From Aliiroseovarius sp. F47248L (lineage in GTDB: Bacteria > Pseudomonadota > Alphaproteobacteria > Rhodobacterales > Rhodobacteraceae): a stretch of 64,000 nt of DNA. The DNA is taken from assembly GCF_023016085.1 (NCBI RefSeq), contig NZ_JALKBF010000001.1:2046001-2110000 (forward strand), given 5' to 3'. Positions 45,567-52,874 of the stretch are shown in pieces. Below the pieces are notes generated by a model. The model was not told the origin of the DNA. It made no database searches and worked only from the letters and a program-made list of their open reading frames with translations. The translations under genes were made by a program, and so were the position numbers. Positions within the stretch are counted from its first letter, which is position 1. Every line of letters begins with the position of its first letter.

Positions 45567-45596
45567 CAGAACGGACGTGTTGACGCCGCACAGTTT

Positions 45597-45606
45597 TGTG
45601 ATCACA
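45597..45606. promoter_or_regulatory. TGTGATCACA palindrome at the GntR start
   Basis: A perfect 10-bp palindrome sits 8 nt before the GntR start codon. The same sequence occurs as spaced pairs upstream of sucC and sdhC. It is a candidate autoregulatory operator. There is no second copy at 21 bp here, unlike at the other two loci. Confidence 0.6.
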
Positions 45607-45614
45607 GTTGCACC

Positions 45615-46268
45615 ATGCAGGCTCAAAATCGCCAACAATCAGATACGTCCAGCGCCCACGAACGCATTTATCGCAGTTTGCGCGCGCGGATCATGCATGG
45701 AGAACTGGACCCCGGTCAAAGCCTGACAATTCGCGGGATCGGCAAGGAATACGATGTCTCGATGACCCCGGCCCGCGAAGCTGTGCGCCGGTTAGCCGCC
45801 GAAGGTGCGCTGACCCTGTCCAGTTCCGGACGCGTCTCGGCGCCCGACCTGACGGCTGAGCGGATCGAGGAGCTCGCAGCCCTGCGTTCGTTGTTGGAAC
45901 CCGAGCTTGCCGCCCGCGCCCTACCCCGCGCCCATATGGCGCTAATTGACCGATTGCGCGCCATCAATGTGCGAGTGTCGGAATGTGTGACCAAGCAAGA
46001 CGCGGTTGGCTATCTGCGTACTAATCTTGAGTTCCACCGCACACTGTATTTGCGCGCCCAGGCCCCGGCGATCCTGGCTGTTGCAGAAACGGTATGGCTG
46101 CAACTTGGCCCAACGATGCGTTCACTTTATGCGCGCCGTCAACGGACGGACTTACAGCGCCACCACCGAATGATCTTGTCAGCCTTGGCTGCCGGGGACG
46201 AACCCGCCCTGCGACTGGCGGTGCGCACTGACGTAACGCAAGGCCTGAAAATGTTGGTGGCGGACTGA
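45615..46268 (+). CDS. GntR-family transcriptional regulator (FadR/FCD subfamily)
   Basis: This 217-residue protein has an N-terminal winged helix (HERIYRSLRARIMHGELDPG, TIRGIGKEYDVSMTPAREAVRRLAAEGAL) and an all-helical FCD effector domain (about 80-205). Metal-site histidines are likely in NLEFHRTLY and RHHRMIL. No Shine-Dalgarno precedes ATG 45615; the TGTGATCACA palindrome occupies that place, so the mRNA may be leaderless. The shared palindrome makes it a candidate regulator of the sucC and sdhC operons. The effector is probably an organic acid, by family precedent. Confidence 0.9.
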   Translation: MQAQNRQQSDTSSAHERIYRSLRARIMHGELDPGQSLTIRGIGKEYDVSMTPAREAVRRLAAEGALTLSSSGRVSAPDLTAERIEELAALRSLLEPELAARALPRAHMALIDRLRAINVRVSECVTKQDAVGYLRTNLEFHRTLYLRAQAPAILAVAETVWLQLGPTMRSLYARRQRTDLQRHHRMILSALAAGDEPALRLAVRTDVTQGLKMLVAD

Positions 46269-46275
46269 GCGCAGA

Positions 46276-46731
46276 TTAGCCCAGATGGAAGCCACGAAAT
46301 TCTTTCACAGTCGACAAGCTGAGCAGTGTTTTCATCTGTGCGAAGGACGGAATGGATGAGAGCCGTTCGCGATATAGTTTCTCATAGTCCTCGGTGTTTC
46401 TGGCCGCGACCCGTAACAGATAGTCGAACTCGCCCGATATCAGATGGCATTCCAGCACTTCCGGCATTTCAAGAATTGCCGCCTCGAAGGCCTGGATGTC
46501 TTCACGCCGCTGGCTGACCAGTTTGGCTTCGATGAACACCTGAATTTCCAGACCGATGGCCTTGCGGTTCAGACGCGCGGCATAATTGGTGATCAACCCG
46601 TCCGCTTCCAGCATCTTTACTCGTCTGTGACAGGCCGAAATCGAAAGCCCCACCTTGTCGGAAAGCTTCGACATTGAAATCGAGCCGTCCTTTTGAAGGA
46701 TGGAAAGAATTCTGGTGTCTAGCTTATCCAT
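46276..46731 (-). CDS. Lrp/AsnC-family transcriptional regulator
   Basis: This 151-residue protein has an N-terminal HTH (LDTRILSILQKDGSISMSKLSDKVGLSISACHRRVKMLE) and a C-terminal RAM ligand-binding domain (VLECHLISGEFDYLLRVAARN). It is divergent from the uspA and alanine/glycine symporter genes, which it may control in response to an amino acid. It converges with the GntR gene, with 7 nt between the stops. A perfect palindrome lies 35 bp upstream of its start. Confidence 0.92.
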   Translation of the reverse strand: MDKLDTRILSILQKDGSISMSKLSDKVGLSISACHRRVKMLEADGLITNYAARLNRKAIGLEIQVFIEAKLVSQRREDIQAFEAAILEMPEVLECHLISGEFDYLLRVAARNTEDYEKLYRERLSSIPSFAQMKTLLSLSTVKEFRGFHLG

Positions 46732-46766
46732 CGTATTTTTTCCGATAATCTGGGTATAGACAGTAG

Positions 46767-46780
46767 TTTTTACGTAAAAA
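46767..46780. promoter_or_regulatory. TTTTTACGTAAAAA palindrome, candidate Lrp operator
   Basis: This perfect 14-bp AT-rich palindrome lies in the 146-bp divergent region between lrp-like and uspA. AT-rich dyads near the promoter are typical for autoregulating Lrp/AsnC proteins. The assignment is inferred from position. Confidence 0.45.
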
Positions 46781-46877
46781 ATCCCTCATTGCAAGAAATT
46801 AAGGAACCTTTTCAAGTGAAGCACTGCTAGGCTACAGTTGCTTAACATGTGACACGTTCACCCAAGGGAGGAAGAAA

Positions 46878-47312
46878 ATGTCCAATAAGATCGTCGTCGG
46901 ATACGATGGCAGTGACAGTTCGAAAGCGACGCTGGATTTCGCGGTCGGACTGGCAAAATCACAAGGCGCGGCCATCGTGGTGGCGCATGTGCTGGAATGG
47001 TCGCCATACTCATTCTTGACACCAAATGAGCTGGAAGAGCGTCACAAACGGCGTGGAGAAGAGCTGGAGCGCGCCGAAAAAGCCGTGCTGGCCCCTCTGG
47101 TCAAAGGTTTGTCCGACAGTGGGGTCGAGGTCACGACTGCGCTGAAATATGGCGGTATCGCAGACACTCTGTGTGACATCGTGAAAGCCGAGGGCGCCAC
47201 GCAAGTAATCGTCGGGCGCACGGGTGCCTCGGGCTTGTCGTCACGCATCTTCGGGTCGGTCGCAGGCACACTGGCGCAAATCTCGCCCGTGCCCGTCACC
47301 ATCGTTCCATAA
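46878..47312 (+). CDS. Universal stress protein (UspA family)
   Basis: This 144-residue single-domain UspA protein begins KIVVGYDGSDSSKATLDFAV and has the ATP-binding motif VGRTGASGLSSRIFGSVAGTLAQISPVPVTIVP (G-2x-G-9x-G-S pattern). GGGAGGA precedes the ATG. It lies 23 nt upstream of the symporter gene and is probably cotranscribed with it. This is the second UspA in the window paired with a transporter. Confidence 0.92.
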   Translation: MSNKIVVGYDGSDSSKATLDFAVGLAKSQGAAIVVAHVLEWSPYSFLTPNELEERHKRRGEELERAEKAVLAPLVKGLSDSGVEVTTALKYGGIADTLCDIVKAEGATQVIVGRTGASGLSSRIFGSVAGTLAQISPVPVTIVP

Positions 47313-47335
47313 AAACAATGCGAACAGGGATAGTT

Positions 47336-48880
47336 ATGAGAAACACTTTCAAGGCAGCGGCGTTGGCCGCACCGGTCATGCTGGCAGCGACAGCGCCCGC
47401 GATGGCCCAATCCATGGACCAGAAAATCAACGACATATTCGCCAGCTCAACCGGTTGGTTCGTCAACTTCATCTTCAGCCCCTTCCCCGGCACGTCCTTC
47501 CCTTGGATCGTGGCGTGGCTGGTGATCGCGGCAACGATCTTCACGATCTATTTCGGACTGATCCAGTTCCGGGCTTTCCCTCACTCGATCTCGCTCGTGA
47601 AGGGCGATTACTCTGATCCCAATGACGCAGGTGAAGTCAGCCACTTCCAAGCACTGGCGACCGCCCTGTCCGGCACTGTCGGCCTTGGTAATATCGCAGG
47701 TGTGGCCGTCGCCGTTGGCATCGGTGGGCCGGGTGCCACGTTCTGGATGATCCTTGCGGGTCTGATGGGGATGGCGTCGAAATTCACCGAATGTACGTTG
47801 GGTGTGAAATACCGCAACGAATACGAAGACGGCACCGTGTCCGGCGGCCCGATGTATTACATGACCAAAGGGTTTGCCGAACGTAATTTGCCAGCTGGCA
47901 AATTCATGGCGGTTCTGTTTTCGGTCTTCTGTATTCTGGGCTCCCTTGGCGGCGGCAATATGTTCCAAGCCAACCAAGCCCACGCACAGATCGCCAACGT
48001 GGTCGGTGACTTCCCCGGCTGGATCACCGGTATCGTTTTCGCCGCAATCGTCTTCGCCGTCATTATTGGCGGCCTGAAATCCATCGCCAGCGTGACCGAG
48101 AAGGTCGTCCCGTTCATGGGCGTGCTTTACGTGCTGACCGCCTTAGTCATCCTGTTGATGAATGCCAACATGATCGGCTGGGCTTTCGGCCAGATCTTCG
48201 CAGGGGCCTTCACCGGTCTCGGCGTTGCTGGTGGTATGGTGGGCGCACTGATCCAGGGCTTCAAACGGGCGGCGTTTTCGAACGAAGCTGGCGTTGGTTC
48301 GGCCGCAATCGCCCACTCGGCGGTGCGTACAAAAGAGCCGATCACTGAAGGCTTCGTATCCCTGCTTGAGCCATTTATCGACACTGTCGTGATCTGCACT
48401 ATGACCGCGCTTGTGATCATCATCACAGGGCAATTGGTCAGTGACCCGGCAACTGGCTTGTATCTGCTGGACGAAGGCGGAGCGACCATCCAGACCATCG
48501 ACGGCAACAAAGGCGTGGCGCTGACATCGGCGGCATTCTCGGCGTCGTTTGGTTGGTTCAAGTATGTGCTGGCCATCGCGGTGATCCTGTTCGCCTTCTC
48601 GACCATGATCAGCTGGTCCTACTATGGCCTAAAGGCTTGGACATTCCTGTTTGGCGAAGGCCACACGAAAGAAATCGTGTTCAAAGTGATCTTCTGCATC
48701 TTCGTGGTGATCGGCGCTTCGGCCAACCTTGGCCCGGTGATCGACTTCTCGGATGCGGCAATCTTTGCCATGGCAGTCGTGAACATCGTGGCGCTGTACT
48801 TCCTGATGCCCATCGTGAAGCGCGAATTGGACAGCTACCTGTCACGCCTCAAGTCAGGGGAAATTCGCAAGTTCCACTGA
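47336..48880 (+). CDS. Alanine/glycine:cation symporter (AGCS family)
   Basis: This 514-residue sodium-coupled amino-acid symporter has about 11 hydrophobic helices and the AGCS signatures LSGTVGLGNIAGVAVA, GGPMYYM and FKRAAFSNEAGVGSAAIAHSA. The start at 47336 is chosen for AGGGA 5 nt upstream. Unusually, the N-terminus looks like a cleavable signal peptide (AMA|QSM, about residue 25) ahead of the first transport helix. The divergent Lrp-like regulator supports alanine or glycine as substrate. Confidence 0.92.
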   Translation: MRNTFKAAALAAPVMLAATAPAMAQSMDQKINDIFASSTGWFVNFIFSPFPGTSFPWIVAWLVIAATIFTIYFGLIQFRAFPHSISLVKGDYSDPNDAGEVSHFQALATALSGTVGLGNIAGVAVAVGIGGPGATFWMILAGLMGMASKFTECTLGVKYRNEYEDGTVSGGPMYYMTKGFAERNLPAGKFMAVLFSVFCILGSLGGGNMFQANQAHAQIANVVGDFPGWITGIVFAAIVFAVIIGGLKSIASVTEKVVPFMGVLYVLTALVILLMNANMIGWAFGQIFAGAFTGLGVAGGMVGALIQGFKRAAFSNEAGVGSAAIAHSAVRTKEPITEGFVSLLEPFIDTVVICTMTALVIIITGQLVSDPATGLYLLDEGGATIQTIDGNKGVALTSAAFSASFGWFKYVLAIAVILFAFSTMISWSYYGLKAWTFLFGEGHTKEIVFKVIFCIFVVIGASANLGPVIDFSDAAIFAMAVVNIVALYFLMPIVKRELDSYLSRLKSGEIRKFH

Positions 48881-48900
48881 CACGTCACACGACAGCATGA

Positions 48901-48940
48901 AAACACGAAAGCCACCGGCGCAAACCGGTGGCTTTCTTTT
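48901..48940. terminator. Bidirectional rho-independent terminator
   Basis: AAAGCCACCGG (48908-48918) and CCGGTGGCTTT (48925-48935) form a perfect 11-bp stem with a 6-nt loop. CTTTT follows on the plus strand for the symporter gene. On the minus strand the same stem is followed by a T-rich run, which would terminate the suc-lpd transcript. Confidence 0.88.
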
Positions 48941-48954
48941 TACTCAAGCGCAGC

Positions 48955-50340
48955 TTACGCGTGGATCGCGCCGTCCCCACAGGCCAGTGCCGCCTCGCGC
49001 ACCGCCTCCGAGAAGGTCGGGTGGGCGTGGCAGGTGCGGGCCAGATCCTCGGCCGAGCCGCCGAATTCCATCAGCACGCAAGCCTCGTGGATCAATTCGC
49101 CCGCTGCGGGGCCCATGATGTGGACACCCAGAACGCGGTCGGTGTCCTTATCGGCCAAGATTTTCACGAAACCCTCGCCTTGGAACACGGCTTTCGCACG
49201 ACCATTGCCCATGAAGCTGAACTTGCCGACCTTATAGGCGCGGCCTTCTTTCTTCAGCTCTTCTTCGGTCTTGCCGACAGAGGCAACTTCCGGCGCGGTA
49301 TAGACGACGCCCGGAATAACATCGTAATTCACGTGACCGGCCTGACCTGCGATGGCTTCTGCGGCGGCCATGCCTTCATCTTCGGCCTTGTGGGCCAGCA
49401 TCGGGCCTTCGATGACGTCGCCAATGGCCCAGACACCCGGTACCGAGGTTTTCCAATGGTCGGTCGCGATCTGACCCCGTTCGGTCATTTTCACGCCCAG
49501 CGCGTCCAATCCCAAACCTTCGACATACGGACGGCGTCCGGTGGCAACCAGCACCGCATCCGCGTCAATCGCGTGTTCGCTGTCATCCTTGCGCAGCTTG
49601 TAGTTCACGGTCGCCTTGGTTTTCTTGGCATCCACATTCTGAACAGCCGCACCCATGATAAAGCTCAGCCCCTGCTTTTTCAGCGCGCGCTGGAAGGTCT
49701 TGGCAAGGTCGCTGTCCATCCCCGGCGTGATCGCGTCAAGGAATTCAACGACCGTCACCTCGGCGCCCAGTCGTGCATAGACCGACCCCATTTCCAGCCC
49801 GATCACACCTGCGCCGATCACAACCATTTTCTTTGGAACCTTCGGCAACTCAAGCGCCCCAGTGGAGGTCACGACGACCTTCTCGTCCACCTCGACGCCG
49901 GGCAGGGTCGACGGCTCGGACCCGGAGGCAATCACGATGTTCTTCGCGTTGTGGACGTCGTCGCCCACCTTGACCTGACCGGCGGCGGGGATCGACGCCC
50001 AGCCCTTGATCCAGTCGACCTTGTTTTTCTTGAACAGGAACTCAATTCCCTTGGTGTTCTGACCGATGACGTCGTCTTTATAGGCCAGCATCTGCTTCCA
50101 ATCGACCGAGGGGCTTTTGCCCTTCAGGCCCATCTTGGCGAAGTTATGCTCGGCCTCATGCAGGCTGTGCGACGCGTGAAGCAGCGCCTTGGACGGAATG
50201 CAGCCGACGTTCAGGCAAGTGCCGCCCAAAGTCTCGCGTCCTTCGACACAAGCGGTTTTCAGGCCAAGTTGAGCACAGCGGATCGCGCAGACATAGCCGC
50301 CCGGGCCACCGCCGATGATGATTACGTCATAGTCTGCCAT
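48955..50340 (-). CDS. lpdA: Dihydrolipoyl dehydrogenase (E3)
   Basis: This 461-residue FAD disulfide oxidoreductase has the N-terminal FAD motif [11 protein letters not shown], redox disulfide in [20 protein letters not shown] motif [15 protein letters not shown] and the C-terminal catalytic HAHPTFSE. The start at 50340 (MADYD) is chosen for AAAGGA upstream. It regenerates lipoamide in the 2-oxoglutarate dehydrogenase complex encoded by the adjacent suc genes. It is the last gene of that transcription unit, before a strong terminator. Confidence 0.96.
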   Translation of the reverse strand: MADYDVIIIGGGPGGYVCAIRCAQLGLKTACVEGRETLGGTCLNVGCIPSKALLHASHSLHEAEHNFAKMGLKGKSPSVDWKQMLAYKDDVIGQNTKGIEFLFKKNKVDWIKGWASIPAAGQVKVGDDVHNAKNIVIASGSEPSTLPGVEVDEKVVVTSTGALELPKVPKKMVVIGAGVIGLEMGSVYARLGAEVTVVEFLDAITPGMDSDLAKTFQRALKKQGLSFIMGAAVQNVDAKKTKATVNYKLRKDDSEHAIDADAVLVATGRRPYVEGLGLDALGVKMTERGQIATDHWKTSVPGVWAIGDVIEGPMLAHKAEDEGMAAAEAIAGQAGHVNYDVIPGVVYTAPEVASVGKTEEELKKEGRAYKVGKFSFMGNGRAKAVFQGEGFVKILADKDTDRVLGVHIMGPAAGELIHEACVLMEFGGSAEDLARTCHAHPTFSEAVREAALACGDGAIHA

Positions 50341-50427
50341 GTGTCTCGTTCCTTTCATTTGGGGTCTGGGCGCGGCGCATGTCCGCCATCGTCCCGCTCA
50401 CCCCGGAGCATTCTTGCCTAGTGATAT

Positions 50428-50817
50428 TCATATGAGCGCCGAGATCAACATCACGGTCGTCGCGATGAAACCCACGAACCAGATCAGCGAACGCCAAGGC
50501 GACCAGCCAAACAGGTACGCGGGAAGATACAAAAGCCGCGCGCCCAGATAGACATAGGCGCATGTTGCGGTCGTCGCCGTGGACTGACCCGATAGCGAGA
50601 CCACAACCACGGCGGCGGTGAACAGGATCAACCCTTCGAAATGGTTGCTCAACGCCCGTTGCGCGCGCCCCGCCTTGCCCGTCAACTCACGCGGTTTGTC
50701 ACGGGGCGAGGCCGCATATTTGGACCCCACCTGCATCTGCGCCAGAACGGAGTAGATGCAGAACTGGACCACTTGCAAAAGGCCTGCGAGGGTGAGGATG
50801 GTGAGTTCGGGGGTCAA
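50428..50817 (-). CDS. MAPEG-family membrane protein
   Basis: This 129-residue protein has four hydrophobic helices and the MAPEG pattern GRAQRALSNHFEGLILFTAAVV and AYVYLGARLLYLPAYL. Eukaryotic relatives act in eicosanoid and glutathione metabolism; the bacterial role is undefined. It lies between an orphan membrane protein (4 nt overlap) and lpdA. Confidence 0.88.
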   Translation of the reverse strand: MTPELTILTLAGLLQVVQFCIYSVLAQMQVGSKYAASPRDKPRELTGKAGRAQRALSNHFEGLILFTAAVVVVSLSGQSTATTATCAYVYLGARLLYLPAYLFGWSPWRSLIWFVGFIATTVMLISALI

Positions 50818-51365
50818 GCAGGTTGTCCGATCTTGTATTTTGCTAGCAACTCTCCAAACCGTCGACGTTCATCGCTGACGGTCTTTATTATTGCTCCTCC
50901 AATGGCGAAACAAACAATAACATTTAACCACGAAACATCTTGTAATTCTTGGAAGTTAAAAGTGATTTCAAACACTCCAAGCCCCACCAAAAGGGCACCC
51001 AAAGCATCAAACATTTCCCAGCGATTTCGGTGTGATTGAAACTCGGAGATCACTAGAGCGTCATTCGAAAAGGCAACATCTAGCAACAGCTTATCCTCTT
51101 CCTTCCACCCCCTCACGCTTCGCCTGAAACTTCTTGGCACGAACATTATTACCTCACCTAAGACGTAAAGAGCGAAGATCAGCGCCACACCTACCGAAAC
51201 TGGAAGGCTATCAAGCCTTGAGGCCACTAGCCAAGCATCGGCTGAGTTTGTGAACTCATCGAACGATGGATCAACTAAAATCATCCCGAATATGAAAGCC
51301 GCTCCGAGGCCGATAGTTGAGAACACTCTTGGCCACCCAGACGAGAGTACTTGGAACCCTCCCAC
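50814..51365 (-). CDS. Orphan four-helix membrane protein
   Basis: This protein of about 183 residues from GTG 51365 has predicted membrane helices near 14-31, 57-77, 122-137 and 146-163. I do not recognise the family. The gene is visibly richer in A and T, with different codon use, than the suc genes around it. It begins 3 nt after the sucB stop and overlaps the MAPEG gene by 4 nt, so it is embedded in the operon. The start is uncertain, since no good Shine-Dalgarno precedes the GTG. Composition suggests acquisition. Confidence 0.65.
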   Translation of the reverse strand: MGGFQVLSSGWPRVFSTIGLGAAFIFGMILVDPSFDEFTNSADAWLVASRLDSLPVSVGVALIFALYVLGEVIMFVPRSFRRSVRGWKEEDKLLLDVAFSNDALVISEFQSHRNRWEMFDALGALLVGLGVFEITFNFQELQDVSWLNVIVCFAIGGAIIKTVSDERRRFGELLAKYKIGQPA

Positions 51366-51368
51366 TCT

Positions 51369-52871
51369 TCACAAATCCATCAACAACCGGCGCGGATCCT
51401 CAAGAGCTTCTTTTACGCGCACAAGGAAGGTCACGGCGCCTTTGCCGTCAACAATGCGGTGGTCATAACTAAGCGCCAGATACATCATCGGGCGGATGAC
51501 GACCTCTCCGTTGATGGCCATTGGGCGGTCCTGAATTTTGTGCATGCCAAGGATGCCCGATTGCGGTGGGTTCAGGATCGGCGAGGACATGAGCGAGCCA
51601 TAGACACCACCGTTCGAGATGGTGAAGGTGCCGCCTTGCATTTCCTCCATCGACAGTTTGCCGTCGCGGGCTTTGCGTCCCTTTTCGGCAATCGCTTTTT
51701 CGATCGCGGCAAAGGACATGGCATCGGCGTCATTGATCACCGGCACCACAAGACCCGTGGGCGTACCGGCAGCGACGCCCATGTTCACATAGTTCTTGTA
51801 CACGATATCGGTGCCGTCGATTTCCGCGTTCACCTCGGGCACTTCTTTCAGCGCGTGACAGCAGGCCTTGGTGAAGAAGGACATGAAGCCCAGACGCACG
51901 CCGTGTTTCTTTTCAAACTCGGCTTTGTATTCGTTGCGCAGCGCCATCACCTCGGTCATGTCGACCTCGTTATAGGTGGTCAGCATGGCAGCGGTGTTCT
52001 GGCTGTCTTTCAGGCGGCGGGCGATGGTCTGGCGCAGGCGCGTCATCTTCACGCGTTCCTCGCGCGCGGGATCACCTGCGGCGCGCGGGGCGGCAGGCGC
52101 GGCGGCGGTAGGGGCAGGCGCAGCTTTCGGCGCGGCAACGGCGGCGGCCACGTCATGCTTCATCACGCGACCGTCACGCCCTGTGCCCTGCACGTCACCG
52201 GGTTTCAGACCGGCCTCGGCCATCGCTTTCTTGGCGGACGGGGCATCTTCCACATCCTTGCCGGTCGTGACCGTCGTGCCTTGTGCCTCGGCGGGTTTGG
52301 GGGCGGGTTCGACAGCCCCATCTGCGCTGCCGCTGATCACCGCCAGCTTCGCCGACGCATCGACTGTGGTGCCCTCGGCGGCCAAAATCTCGGTCAGCAC
52401 TCCAGCCGCCGGGGCAGGCACTTCGACCGATACTTTGTCGGTTTCAAGTTCACACAGCATTTCGTCTTGCGAGACACTATCGCCGACTTTCTTGAACCAG
52501 CTTGATACCGTGGCTTCGGACACGCTTTCACCAAGGCTGGGCACCATGACATCGACAGCCTGCGCATCGGCATTGGATGCTTCAGGCGCGGCGTCGGTTT
52601 TCTTCTCAGCCGCGGGCGCGGGGGCAGTCCCTTCGCCTTCGCTGATGGTTGCCAAAAGCGCATCGACACCCACGGTTTCGCCCTCGGCGGCAACGATTTC
52701 ACCCATAACGCCTGCGGCAGGCGACGGCACTTCCACCGTCACTTTATCGGTTTCAAGCTCGCAGAGCATTTCATCCACAGCCACCGCGTCTCCGGGTTTT
52801 TTGAACCACGTAGCGACAGTTGCTTCGGTGACGCTTTCACCCAAGGTGGGAACCCTTACTTCGATGCTCAT
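51369..52871 (-). CDS. sucB: 2-oxoglutarate dehydrogenase E2, dihydrolipoyl succinyltransferase (two lipoyl domains)
   Basis: This 500-residue acyltransferase has two N-terminal lipoyl domains with lipoyl-lysines Lys43 and Lys146 (both in ELETDKV) and Ala/Pro-rich linkers. A peripheral subunit-binding domain follows (about 205-245, [20 protein letters not shown]), then the catalytic domain with SYDHRIVDG. Most E2o proteins have a single lipoyl domain. It lies 3 nt downstream of sucA and forms the core of the complex with SucA and LpdA. Confidence 0.96.
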   Translation of the reverse strand: MSIEVRVPTLGESVTEATVATWFKKPGDAVAVDEMLCELETDKVTVEVPSPAAGVMGEIVAAEGETVGVDALLATISEGEGTAPAPAAEKKTDAAPEASNADAQAVDVMVPSLGESVSEATVSSWFKKVGDSVSQDEMLCELETDKVSVEVPAPAAGVLTEILAAEGTTVDASAKLAVISGSADGAVEPAPKPAEAQGTTVTTGKDVEDAPSAKKAMAEAGLKPGDVQGTGRDGRVMKHDVAAAVAAPKAAPAPTAAAPAAPRAAGDPAREERVKMTRLRQTIARRLKDSQNTAAMLTTYNEVDMTEVMALRNEYKAEFEKKHGVRLGFMSFFTKACCHALKEVPEVNAEIDGTDIVYKNYVNMGVAAGTPTGLVVPVINDADAMSFAAIEKAIAEKGRKARDGKLSMEEMQGGTFTISNGGVYGSLMSSPILNPPQSGILGMHKIQDRPMAINGEVVIRPMMYLALSYDHRIVDGKGAVTFLVRVKEALEDPRRLLMDL

Positions 52872-52874
52872 GGC

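Noticed and set aside
48928-50421. Long open frame (497 codons) antisense to lpdA
   Set aside because: lpdA is unmistakable on the other strand; the antisense translation is low-complexity and without domains.
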